A stretch of DNA of 64,000 bases from assembly GCA_027625915.1 (NCBI GenBank), contig JANTQA010000015.1, positions 2,170,001 to 2,234,000 on the forward strand, written 5' to 3'. The DNA comes from Anaeramoeba flamelloides. Taxonomy: Eukaryota > Metamonada > Anaeramoebidae. The position numbers and the translations under genes are program-made. The first letter of the stretch is position 1, and each line of letters starts with the position of its first letter. Below the pieces are notes generated by a model, which was not told where the DNA came from, ran no database searches, and saw nothing but the letters and a program-made list of their open reading frames with translations. This document shows positions 36,855 to 48,199 of the stretch, one piece after another.

Positions 36855-37414
36855 TTAAGGTTTACAATCCCTGAAACTGGAAAAAAGATTATCTTGTATT
36901 GGGTGTGTCAACTTGTTATTTTGGTTCTTAGCTGATCGATCTACAACTAAGTTTGGATCGTATAGGTGGTCGAAAAAGGCTTTTTTTGTGATTTTATTTT
37001 TTTTTTTTCCGAAATCCGAATTGATGAGTCTAAGATTAATTGATTGGAAGGTATTGAATTGAAAGTGTTAATTTTTGGGTTGTCAATTGAAATCATCATT
37101 TTCCTTTTACAGAGTTAGGAGTAAATAAAAAAAATTTTTTTTACAAGCATCAAATAATACAAAGCGTAAATAAAAATTTCAACATAGAAAACAAAAAACC
37201 CAATTACTAATTAAATATCTTCCAATTAATTAATCTTATACTCATCAATTCGGATTTCGGAAAAAAAAAAAATAAAATCACAAAAAAAGCCTTTTTCGAC
37301 CACCTATACGATCCAAACTTAGTTGTAGATCGATCAGCTAAGAACCAAAATAACAAGTTGACACACCCAATACAAGATAATCTTTTTTCCAGTTTCAGGG
37401 ATTGTAAACCTTAA
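36855..37414. mobile_element. TTAA-flanked foldback element, family 1, copy 1
   Basis: TTAA at 36855-36858 and 37411-37414 border arms of about 190 bp that are almost perfectly complementary (ends GGTTTACAATCCCTGAAACT). The two arms differ at only a few positions, so the insertion or the arm homogenisation is recent. A second, more diverged copy of the same length lies at 43075-43635. It sits 357 bp before the 2-phosphoglycerate kinase-like frame. No coding capacity. Confidence 0.88.
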
Positions 37415-37771
37415 GTTATAAATACAAGAAAAATAAATAAAAAACAAAAGTTAAAAACGATAGTAATCTCTTTGTGTCCAAATACGAATCTTTTCGTTAA
37501 CCAAAAAGAAGGATAAAATAAGGATCAAAGAAATTAAATCATTTTTTAAGGTTTATTTGTCTTCTAAACTCATTAAAAAATTTCTTTAATTCTTTCTCTT
37601 AACTTTGAAAATTCTTGAACTCAATCAATTAGTTCTTCAAAAGATTGTTTAAAAGTATCCTTTCAATTTTTTTGTGTAAAAAAACATAACAAAACAAAAC
37701 AAATTTTAATAAAAAAAATAATTCTCACCTTTTTCATTTTCTGATTTTAAACAAATACCCCAAACGCTATA

Positions 37772-39334
37772 GTGTCAAATGAAAAAAAAAATAAAAAAAA
37801 AAAACCGCAACCAAACAAGTTTTCTCCATCAAAAGGAAAAACAAAAGTAAGGAGAAGTTATGATCAATACTCAAGGAAGTCGAATACTGTAATTCGATTC
37901 CCGACATCTATCTACGATTTAGTTGAAGTACGTTGCTATTTACAAGATCACTTTTATATCCTCTCGAGGTATTTAATCTCCCAGATCTTGATGTTTACAC
38001 AGGTACCTTACCACAAGTCTTTGCGTATTGCAATGGATTTAAAAAAAAAGTTGGTTGATGAAGAAAAAGTCAATATCGATCAAGAGCAAATGTTGAAGCA
38101 TTTGTTTGAAATCATGAAAAAGTCTGGATATGGAGGCAAGTACACCCGTCGATATGAAATGATCATTCGGATGTATAACCAAAGGGTTCCAGTGATTATT
38201 CTAATTTCTGGGACGGGGCTTATTGGCAAATCGACGATTGCAGTGAGGCTTTCGGAAAGATTAAATCTAGCAAATATCCTTCAGACCGAGATCGTGTATG
38301 GACTAATGGTCGATCACATCCAAAAATTCAAGCCCAACCAAAGGATTTGGTATCGCGATTTTGGTGGCGACATGGAAACCTTTTTTAAAGAATTCAAGTA
38401 TGAGTGTAAAATTGTTCAGCAAGGTGTGTCGCCCGATATCTCCAAATCCTTAAGGGATGGAAAGTCAATAATTATCGAAGGATCGCATGTTGCACTTGCC
38501 AATTTCACAGAACTAATAACCAATCATAACATGGCCGTTGTTGAACGAAAAAATAATATTAAGGAACAAGCTAAAAAAAAGCTTGGTATTAAAACAAGCC
38601 TAATAGAGAGATTACGGTTAGAAAGAAAAAAAAATATTAAAAAAAATTCTCAGGTTCAAGAAACTCAAAAAGAAAAGGAAAAGGAAAAAGAAGGAAAAAA
38701 AAAAGAAAATGAAAAAGAAAAGGAAAAGGAAAAGATTGAAAACCAAGAAATAATTAAAAAAGAAAAAGAAAAAGAAAACAAACAAGAACCAGAAAAACAA
38801 AAAAAAAACAAGAAGACCGAAAACAAAGAAATAATTGATAATGAAAAAGAAAAAGAAAAAGAAAAAGAAAACGAACCAGAACAGGATAAGGAAAAGGAAA
38901 ACTCTTCAAATTTGGAAACTAGTGACGAATCTGATGACGAATTAGAAAAAGAAGGAGAGAGGCATTCGAAAAAGAAATATCAAATTTTAAAAAAAACTTT
39001 TTTAGAACGACAACAATTACCAAAAGATTCAAAAGGTGTCATCATCCCAATTCTATTAACTTTACACGAAGACTATCATAGATCGTATGTCGAGGATTGG
39101 GTTTCTTGCTTAGAAAATTATGATATTTTAAAAGGGTGTGGGGATGATTTAGAAACACAAACAAACAATTTATTAAAAAGATATCAAATCGTTCAACAAA
39201 TTTTAATTGATTCGTGCCCTTCAGAAACAGAAATTGTTGTAATTGAACCAGGCGAAATTGAATCAATTTTAAATACATTACAATCAGCAATCTTGGAAAG
39301 AATTGAAATTGCTGCTAATTTGGGAGAATTCTAA
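37772..39334 (+). CDS. P-loop kinase of the 2-phosphoglycerate kinase / LPA1 type
   Basis: A frame of about 520 codons resembling archaeal-type 2-phosphoglycerate kinase and plant LPA1 proteins, which affect phytate (inositol hexakisphosphate) levels. Walker A is GTGLIGKST at residues 147-155 after VPVIILIS. NLANILQTEIVYGLM and DGKSIIIEGSH follow, both matching the plant family. A long Lys/Glu tract (about residues 285-395) is inserted before the C-terminal part IIPILLTLHEDYHR. Substrate is unproven; a small phosphate-bearing metabolite is likely. The start is uncertain. The frame opens with GTG at 37772, while the nearby ATG at 37780 is out of frame and runs into a stop. Either an AG acceptor at 37770-37771 joins an upstream exon ending in A to make ATG, or the A-run at 37782-37791 is mis-sequenced. 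Confidence 0.85.
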   Translation: MSNEKKNKKKKPQPNKFSPSKGKTKVRRSYDQYSRKSNTVIRFPTSIYDLVEVRCYLQDHFYILSRYLISQILMFTQVPYHKSLRIAMDLKKKLVDEEKVNIDQEQMLKHLFEIMKKSGYGGKYTRRYEMIIRMYNQRVPVIILISGTGLIGKSTIAVRLSERLNLANILQTEIVYGLMVDHIQKFKPNQRIWYRDFGGDMETFFKEFKYECKIVQQGVSPDISKSLRDGKSIIIEGSHVALANFTELITNHNMAVVERKNNIKEQAKKKLGIKTSLIERLRLERKKNIKKNSQVQETQKEKEKEKEGKKKENEKEKEKEKIENQEIIKKEKEKENKQEPEKQKKNKKTENKEIIDNEKEKEKEKENEPEQDKEKENSSNLETSDESDDELEKEGERHSKKKYQILKKTFLERQQLPKDSKGVIIPILLTLHEDYHRSYVEDWVSCLENYDILKGCGDDLETQTNNLLKRYQIVQQILIDSCPSETEIVVIEPGEIESILNTLQSAILERIEIAANLGEF

Positions 39335-39351
39335 AATTTTGATTATCCTTC

Positions 39352-39440
39352 TTCTTCATCTTCTTCTTCTTCGTCGTCGTCGTTTTCTTCTATTTCTTCT
39401 TCTTCTTCATCATCATCATCATCATCATCATCATCTCCTT
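39352..39440. repeat. TTC/TCA/TCG trinucleotide microsatellite
   Basis: Begins about 18 bp after the stop codon of the kinase-like gene. Its reverse complement would code Asp/Glu runs. By position it belongs to the 3' untranslated region. Confidence 0.8.
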
Positions 39441-42400
39441 CTTTTTATTTTTATTCTTTGAAAATAATTACTCAAAGATAATAAATTAGTTAAATAAATG
39501 AAAAAAAAATTCCTTTTTATTCATTAAATATTAACAGAAATCGATTTATCACATTTGAATTCTTTTTTATTTATTTTTATGAATTTATTTTTCTAGTTTA
39601 TTTTTGGTTCATATATTAGTTGTTGTTTTATTCTTGAATTTTAAATTAATTTTATTTTGTATAATATCAATGACAAGATTTGAACTAAACAACACTTTGG
39701 TTTGTAATTTGATTATTAATTACAAACAAATTATTTTTTGTTTATTATTAGAATTATAACAAAAACAGTTAAATAGATCCAATTTTGACATCAACAAATT
39801 ACAAAAATGAAAATCTAATATAATAAAAAGAAATAAATTATAAGTGAAGTTAATTATTTTTCTGCAGAGACAATATTAACCAATTTAGTATAAAAGAAGA
39901 TCAAAATCAATAAAATTAAATCTTATTTACTCAATTATTCTATTTATGTTAGAAAAATCTTTGTTTTTTAAATGAAAATTATTAAAAAAAATTTTAATTT
40001 ATAGATTTTTATACGCCCATGAGGTAGTGAGTATATGGAATTATTTTATAAGAGATGATTGATAATTTTAGTTATTTTAATAAGAATATCTATACTCGTT
40101 GTAATTAATGTTGAGAGTAGGCAAGGGAAACTAGGATAGGAATAACAAATATGTGATTGTTATTAAAAAAACGAAGATTTTAAAATTACTAGAACTTGAA
40201 TTATTATGATAATACACTGGCAAACATGAAGATATATTTTGAATTCTGTTGATTTTAAAACATAAAGTAAAACAAAAATACTGGACAAACAAAACAATCG
40301 AAATTGAAAAAAATCAATAACAAACAAAAAAAAATTTTTTTATTAAAGATCTTTTATTTTTTTCAATTCTTCCTTTCAGTTTACCTATTATTCACTGTCT
40401 CAAAATACTTTTACATCTTTACAATTCAATTACATCTTTGTACATTTACTTTTTTTTTTACGTCTATTCAAGGTACATATGGGTTAATAAAATGGATCAA
40501 CTTATTATATGTTATCTCTAATTGCAACACTAACAAGTACAAATTCAGGAATTAATTTGACTTTTTCTTTATATTTTTATTTCAAAGTACAAAAATTTTA
40601 TAAACAATTAAAAAAAAGGATTAATTACAAATTAATAATAATGAAAAATTATCAGATGAATAATATGTTACAGAAATTTAAATTTCCGAAAAGCTTTGAG
40701 TTGCCACCTTTCTGATAACTTTTGGTGTATTGAAATAGATTGAAAATTTTTTATATAATTATTTACATTTTTACACCCAAAAATTTATTAATGAATAATC
40801 TCGGATTATTTTATACTCATTGAATGTAATAAAATGTCACAATTTTCTGAATAATATTACCTTTTAACAATAAAAAAATAATCAAAAAGAAATTTTGGAA
40901 AAAAAGTCAAGAAACAAATATCGGGTTTAAACTGATAAAAATTTTTATAATAATTATTGACCACAAAAGAAATATATAAACTAACCTTACATCAATTTTA
41001 TATTCGTAAATAATTATTTTATCATACTTGGAACAAAATATTTGACAAAAAGTAATATATATATATATAAAATTAATTGGGGTGAATTTATCAATTTTAA
41101 AATGAAATTTGACACCTTCATTTAGCAAATAATTGAATTTTAACGACTTATTCTTTTTGATTCTTCTACCTTTAAAATATTTTTTTTTTTATTTACCAAT
41201 AATTTTCTATAAAGGGTAAATAGAAAATAATATATTGTACTATTTCGATTTGGTTTAAAATTAAGTAAATATTCCAAAAAATCCTTTAGTGTTCGAAATT
41301 TTATTGATTTATAGTTGAATTTTCAATTTTTAAAGAAAAGCCGAAAAATTTGAAGATTTTTTTATTGTTATTTGAAAGGGTAAATTTTGTACAAAAAAAT
41401 AATGCAATTAAGTTGCTTAAGTGAAAAAAAATTTGATAATTGTCGAGGTACAAAGTTCATATTTTTTTTGTCAAAAATATTTCACTCGTTGCTAAAAAAT
41501 ATTTTATTTTCTCAATTACCCCCATTTTCTTTTTGATAAGACAAAAGAAAAAGATAAAATATAAAAAGGAAAAATGTAAAATAATTTAAATTAAACAAAT
41601 CATAATAATAACTTATTTGTTTAAGAAGCTAGAAATAGAACATTTGATGTTAAATTCTATTTTGCCTGAAATATTGATTTTTAATCCCTCATGATTATTA
41701 AACTCTCTAAAAGAATACAAAAATCTTAGAAAAAAAAATTATTTTAAATAGTTCAAATTTCTTTTATTTTCTGAAAAGTTTTTATATTCTTTAAAGACAT
41801 AAATAATCATGAGGGATTAAAAATAAATACAAGAATAATATATTTTGAAATAATATCTAAATAATTGATTTTTTATTAAGTAAGTATCCAGAAAATAATT
41901 TTGTAAATAATATTTATTAACTCAGAAAAATGATAATTTTAATATAAATAATATTTTTACCAAAAATCTCCTAATGTATATTTTAAACTATAATACAGCC
42001 AAAGGGGTCCAGTTACAGTATGTGGATTACATGAATTTAAAGACAAATCAAACTAAATGATAGGAAAACATTTATTTTTGAAATTTCTAAATTTAAAGTA
42101 TTTCCTCACATTTTTCTCATTTTTACTAATTTCACACTTATTTCAATGTTTAATTTTTTTCAATTTTTTATTTTATGATCTCTAATAATTAAGCAAAAAC
42201 ATGTTATTCAAAAATTATTTAAACAGTGAAAATGGATTTATTAAAAATAAACATAGGGTTTTATTGGGATTTATTTGATTCTTTATTTTTAGTTCAAATT
42301 GATATTTGTTTTTCTCAATACAACCCCCAAGAATTTGAGTTTTTCAATTATTTAGATAATCTATTTAGTTATTAGTTTTACTTCAGACCAATATCAACTA

Positions 42401-42859
42401 TTCTTGCATGTGTGTGATTCTACTTATTTCTTATTTATTATTAAAAAGTCAATTATAAAAAAAAATAGATATTTGAAAAAAAAAAATTAGTCTATGTGAT
42501 TACAATAAAATTTAATATATCTTTCAATGAAAAAATTAAATATAAGATAGCTCTAATATTTAAAATTTAAATGGAGAAAAAAAATGTTTTGAAAATCTTT
42601 TTTTTTTTTCAATTATGGTGTTTTTATTTATTTAAGGATTCTTAGTTCTTCAGATATAGAAGAAAAGGGAATAAACAAATAAAATGAGAGATCAAGTACA
42701 ATGTTTTTCTTTTGAAAACTCTATTTGTAAAAGAAAAATTGAAAATTAAAATAAAATGATTTTTTCTTCCTCTTCATGATTCAAATACTACTAGACACTT
42801 TCAGATGGAAACGACAAGCAAACCATTTGTTGTATTCAAGAAATTTGACCAAAAAGCCA
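39441..42859. other. Intergenic, one small foldback
   Basis: About 3.4 kb without a supported gene. It contains a foldback at 41673-41829 and a TA microsatellite at 41056-41068. Overlapping open frames around 40304-40715 lack recognisable domains. Confidence 0.5.
41673..41829. repeat. Small foldback (inverted repeat)
   Basis: TTTTTAATCCCTCATGATTA on the left and its reverse complement on the right, with partial pairing continuing inward (AAAGAATACAAAAATCTT against AAAGAATATAAAAACTTT). About 155 bp overall; probably a tiny MITE. Confidence 0.7.
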
Positions 42860-43074
42860 AATGAAAATCCCAGATTAACAAACAAACTCTAAGGACCTTA
42901 AATCTTAGATTTAAAAATATCTTAGAAAATTATAACCTAAGAAAAATTTTGATTTAAAATTATTAGCTAATTCCAAGACCTAGAGTCATTTTAAAAAAGA
43001 GATTACTCAGAATTTAAAAAACTGTTTAATAAAATACTTAAAAGAGTGAATTAAATAGTTTGAATAGTCACTTA

Positions 43075-43635
43075 TTAAGGTTTACAATCCCTGAAATTTG
43101 AAATAACGTTATCTTGTGTAGGGTGTTATGAATTGTTTATTTGGTTCCTAGTTGATCAGATCTTGTGTTTGGTATGAATTTTAATTGTGGTTCAAAATGG
43201 CAATTTTTGACAATTGAAATATTTTTTCCCAAATTCTGAATTGAAAGGGTTTAAGATATATTGGAAGGCAAGTTTAATAAAATGTGGTTTGTGGGTTTTG
43301 GATTGTAATTTTTAATTAAGTTTGGTTTTATTTAGAGCTTTTAAAAAACTTTTGTTTTTATTCGTTAATTGACAAAAAGGATCTTAATATTTCAATCAAA
43401 AACCCAAAAATCAAAATTGATTCTTAAACACCTATCAACCATCCAACCAATTTATTAGTTTTTGACTCTTCAATTCAGATTTTAGAAGAAAAAAAAATTT
43501 CAATTGTTAAAAATTTTGAACCACTATTAAAAAATATACCTTACACAAGATGGTTCAACTGAGAACCAAATTAACAATTCACCACACCCTACACAAGATA
43601 ATGTTTTTTCAAATTTCAGGGATTGTAAACCTTAA
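43075..43635. mobile_element. TTAA-flanked foldback element, family 1, copy 2
   Basis: Ends GGTTTACAATCCCTGAAA with TTAA at 43075-43078 and 43632-43635. The same place in unit A (near 19335) has sequence running straight through at a single TTAA, so the insertion postdates the duplication or was lost in A. Arms are more diverged than in the 36855 copy. It ends 249 bp before the BAG6-like copy B start codon. Confidence 0.88.
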
Positions 43636-43884
43636 ACTGTTTTTGTTTCCTATCTCAAAAAAAGTTCTCACTTTTCAAAAAATAATATCAAAAGACTTTC
43701 TTTCTCTGGACTAAATTATGTTCTCAATAAGATCCTCAAAGCACACTTACAGTTATAACTTGTTTAAGTGTTTGTTTATTGTTTTAACACGAGTAAAACC
43801 AATTTTGGAGTTTTCATTTTTTTTTCTTTTTCATTTTCTTTTTCGTTATCACTTTAAATAACAGGAATTTTTATTTCATCTTCA

Positions 43885-46800
43885 ATGACCGAAATCAACA
43901 TAGTTGTCAAAACTTTAAAAGGAAAGAATTATAATGTGAAAACTTCTTCGACTGTAACCCATTTCTTTTTTGTTTTTATTTTAACACCATCATTCTTTCT
44001 TTTCTCAAAATAAAATTTTTTTCTTTTTTCTTTTTCTTTTTCTTTTTCTTTTTCTTTTTCTTTTTGGCACTTTGTGAACAAATTTTTTTTTGCTTTCAAA
44101 AGATCATGATCAAAAATTTCAAACTTCAATTGGCATCAATTACAAACATTGCAGCAGAAAACCAAAGAATTATTTTTGGAGGAAAAGCTCTTGAAGATAC
44201 CAAGAAACTTTCTGATTACAGTAAAAAATTTTTTTTTGTTTTTTTCTTTCCTATCAATGAATAAACAAAACCATAATTAAAGACCGAAATTTAGAATAAA
44301 AAACACATATTTTAAAAACAACAAACTAAAAAAATTATAATTCCCACACCTCTCGATCTTACAATTTTGATTTATTTCAAAAAGCATCCTTTACAATCAA
44401 AAAGAAAAAAATTCAATTTAAAAAATAATTCTTGCAAAAGTAAAAAAATATCAATTTAAAGCAATAACACCAAACTAAAACAAAAAATAACTCATTTTCT
44501 GAAACAATTTTCTTTTCAAAACAAAAGGTTTTTCTTTCAACTTTATACAACATTTGTTAAACTAAATTTCGAGATGGTTGTTATTTTATTCTAACCAAAA
44601 ATCTGAAATTTTTCCTTAATTAAAAAAGAAAAGTTTAAAGAGAAATCTTGAAAAAAAAACGTTTTGAAAAGCCATTAACAACTTTATTTAAAATTCTTAG
44701 TCCTTTTTGAAAAAAAAAAAACATAAAAGGTTTAAAACAAACAAAACCCGACAAGTCATAAAAAAAAAATTCATAACTAAGAATTGTAAGGTTGATTTTT
44801 TTCTTTAAAATGAAACTTTTTTATTAAGAATAAAACGTTTTTTTTATAAAATTTTTCTTTTTCTAAAAGTTTTTTCAAATTAATTCAAGTTTATTTTTGT
44901 TAATTTTTATGTAATGATTCGATACCAGAAAAATTTAAAAGTTTAAATATCACTGTAAATTTATTATCTAAAATAAAACAATTACCTTCAAATTCTCTTT
45001 ATTTTTCTTTAATTATTACAAATAAAAAAGAAACAAATTTAAAAAATATAACAGAACAATTCCTGTGATTTTATTACTTAAATTAATAACCCAAGTCGGG
45101 TTTATTCAATAAAATTAATTATATTTATTTCGAGGAAAGATTTTTTTTTGATATTTAAAAAAAAATAAAGTAACAGATCTTGGATAAATCAAAATAAGAA
45201 AAAACTGGATAATTTCAAATATTTAACAATTATTTCAATTTTAGTTTATGAAAAAAAAAAAACCCAGCAAAGATCATAAAACAAAAAAATTTTTTACAAG
45301 AATTCCATCCAATATTGAATTTTTACAGACTACCTTTGTGTTATTTTCCAAACTCAATTAAAATTCTAAAAATGCCAAAAACTTTTAATTCTTTCTTAAA
45401 TTTCAGAAATATAAAATATTAATCCTTGATACTTATTTTTCAAAAAAAAATATATTCAAAAAATTCTATCTTTGGTTATTGAAAGATATTTTGATACCAA
45501 ATCAATTTGCAATCAAAAACAATTTGTTAAAAAAAAAACATTTTTCCCAAATACTAGATTTCATTCTCATAGATCTATTGGCTTTTGATAAAATGAGAAA
45601 AAAAAATTGAGAATTAAAAGTTAATAATTTAAAAAACAAAGAATACATAACAATTAGGAAATAATATTAATGCTTTTTGCTTTTCTTTCAAATTTTTTTA
45701 TTTTTCAAAAAAAAAAAAAGAAATTGTTGATGGAACTGCAATCCATTTAATTGAAAAACCAAAAAAAAAACCAACAACAAACCAACAACAACAACAACAA
45801 CAACGAAGAAACCAAAACCAAAATCAAAATCAAAACAGACAATCACAACAAAACCAAGGGCAAAATCAACAAACACCACAATTCCCATTTCAACAAATTT
45901 TTTCATCTTTTGGAATTCCAAACAACCAAAACAATCAAAACAATCAAAATAATCAAAATAGTCAAAATAATCAACCAAATTCTTTTGTTTTCAACCCACT
46001 CCAATTAGATATGGGACAAATGTTTGAAGGGATTTCACAAATGTTTGGAGGAATGAATAATCAACAAAACAACCAAACACGACAGACACAGCAGACACAG
46101 CAGACACAGCAGACGCAACAAACACAGCAGACACAACAAACACAGCAAACACAAACAACCACAAAAATGACAAATGAAAAAATTAGTAAAGGGTTGAATA
46201 GAGTTGAAAGATTACTCAACACAATTGAACAAAATTTAAGAAATGGAAATGAAAATATGAATATTGAAAATGAAAATAATATTGAGAATGAAACAACTGA
46301 ACAACAAACACAAAGATTATTAAATTCACTTGATAAATTGATTTCAAATTTCAAATTTTTAATTCCAAGTGTTGAAAAAATATCCCAAAGCATCAGAAGT
46401 GTTGAAGGAAATATTGAAGAAAGACAGAACAATTTAAGCCGAAACAGTGATATTTTGAAAACCTTTGGATACATTCTATTGCATATCTCAACAATTATAA
46501 ACAATGTTCAAATTCAAGAAAATTCAATAAATATTGGAGAAGGACAAAACACAAACGAACAAAAAGAAAAAAAGAAAGAAACAAAAACAGAAACAGAAAA
46601 AGAAAAGGAAAAGGAAAAAGAAACAGTTATTGACAGAAGAGAGCTTGAAGAAAAAGTTCATAAAAAGAAAAATAAAAAAGAAATTGTTGATATGGATGAT
46701 CTATCTGATGAAGAGATTCTTGTTAGTGATGAAAAGTTGCAATTTTTCAATGGTGTTGATTTCCCATTAAGTTCAAAAAAAATCGATTATAAATTCACAA

Positions 46801-47918
46801 AAAAAGAAGACATTGTTTCATTGATTATAAAAACAATAAACATTAGTGTTGATAAAAATGATTTTAAAAGTTTTTCAGAAGGAAGTCTTGAATGGTTGAC
46901 AAAATTAATACCAAACTTCCGAAAACTGTTAAAAAACAAGTTATTAGAAAGAGACTTTTCACCAAGGTCGATCGAAGAAACTGCATCGATTATTGCAATC
47001 CAATTCGGACATATTTTGTCTCAAATTGAAATTCCCAAAGAAATATCTAAAAACATAAAAAAAAAAAGGAAATGCTCCAAAAAGAAATTGTTGTTGATGT
47101 TTTGAGAATTTTACTGCGAAGATTGTTCACATTCCTTCGTGTCAAGATCTCACCAATTTTATCTTCAAAACAAATCAGAAAAATATTCACGTTTGGATTG
47201 ATGGACTGTTCATTTTTATTATTTGAATGCTTTGGTGGGAATGATGAATGTGTTTCAGACTTTTTAGTGTTTATAATCAAAGAATTTTGTCCAGAAATCG
47301 GAACCATTTTTGCAAAATTCTGTGTTCCTTATGTCAACAAACTGATCCAAGAAAAAGAAAAAATCATTTATCGAAACAAAAAACAAGAATGGCAAACACA
47401 ACTCAACGAAAGAATCAGCGAACATTGGAGAAAAACGATGGCCAAAGACAAAGTCAAACAAAACTACCAACGATATAACCAACCTTTATCCAGAAACTAT
47501 GTTGTTGGAAGCAGTTTATCTCAACAAATGAAAATCGTGACAACTGCAACTGCAAACAAAACTCAAGATTATCTTGAAAAAAATCCTGAAGGCATCACTT
47601 AAAAAGATTTCAATCCCTTCCAATTCAATAAACTCAATTTGCAAATCAGTGACATCACAAAAGGACTTGGTTCAATCTTATCAAAAACAAGTTTTAGACC
47701 CTACGATTGCCTTTACAGTTTTAAACCGTGATAATTTCAAATTAGAAAAGAACAATTATGAAAGTATCCAAAATTTTCTCAACAAAAATCTTGGTTTACC
47801 AATACCAATCCAAGATGAAAAACAAGATGAAAAACAAGATGAGAAAGAAGATGAAAAACAAGATGAAAAAGAAGATGAAAAAGAAGATAAAAATATTCAA
47901 ATTGAAAAAGAAAATTAA
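43885..47918 (+). CDS. BAG6: BAG6/Scythe-like ubiquitin-domain protein, copy B (frame interrupted)
   Basis: Exons 43885-43953, 44103-44220 and 45721-47918, with the same structure as copy A: N-terminal ubiquitin-like domain (residues 1-76), Gln/Asn-rich linker with a Thr-Gln-Gln repeat, Lys/Glu tract, helical middle and C-terminal BAG-similar block, ending in a DEKQDEKE repeat. The frame is open from the splice junction to 47105. Relative to copy A there is one extra A in the run near 47059, one near 47082 and one near 47580. The net effect is that about 500 bp are read in another frame before the original frame returns. Everything between is almost identical to copy A, which argues for very recent damage or A-run sequencing error. 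Role as for copy A. Confidence 0.75.
44221..45720 (+). other. BAG6-like copy B intron 2, 1.5 kb
   Basis: This is the version without the two transposons present in copy A. The segment at about 44545-44720 is the reverse complement of 20198-20365. A unique piece at about 44840-45145 is absent from copy A and holds a short codon-like stretch I cannot identify. Confidence 0.7.
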
Positions 47919-48199
47919 TTTTTTTTTTTAATTCATTTTTTATTCATCTTTTTACAAAAATTATTTTTACTTTTTTCATTTTTTTAACAAAAATTTTCTT
48001 TTTTCAATCATAATTTTAGAAACTTCTCCCCAAAACAAATTCCAAATTAAAAATAAACCATTTACTTTAATTATTTTAAATATTTTAGTTTTTATTTTTT
48101 CATAAAAAATATCTATTGATATTTAATTTCTGGTTTATTTCTTAAATTAAAAAAAAACTTTATAACTCTAAAAAACTCAAACGAACGTGACGGTACTTT

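Larger units (their letters stand above)
42860..48160 (+). repeat. Segmental duplication, unit B (BAG6-like locus)
   Basis: Partner of 19110-24990. It differs by a TTAA foldback upstream of the gene, by absence of the two intron elements of unit A, by a small inversion, and by about 300 bp of extra intron sequence at about 44840-45145. Confidence 0.9.

Noticed and set aside
40304-40715. Two overlapping open frames of 68 and 83 codons
   Set aside because: Hydrophobic AT-driven composition, no domain, no conserved start or neighbour support.
44840-45145. Extra segment of BAG6-like copy B intron as a missed exon
   Set aside because: It is absent from copy A and the flanking exons already join cleanly, so an essential exon here is unlikely; it may be an insertion in B or a deletion in A.
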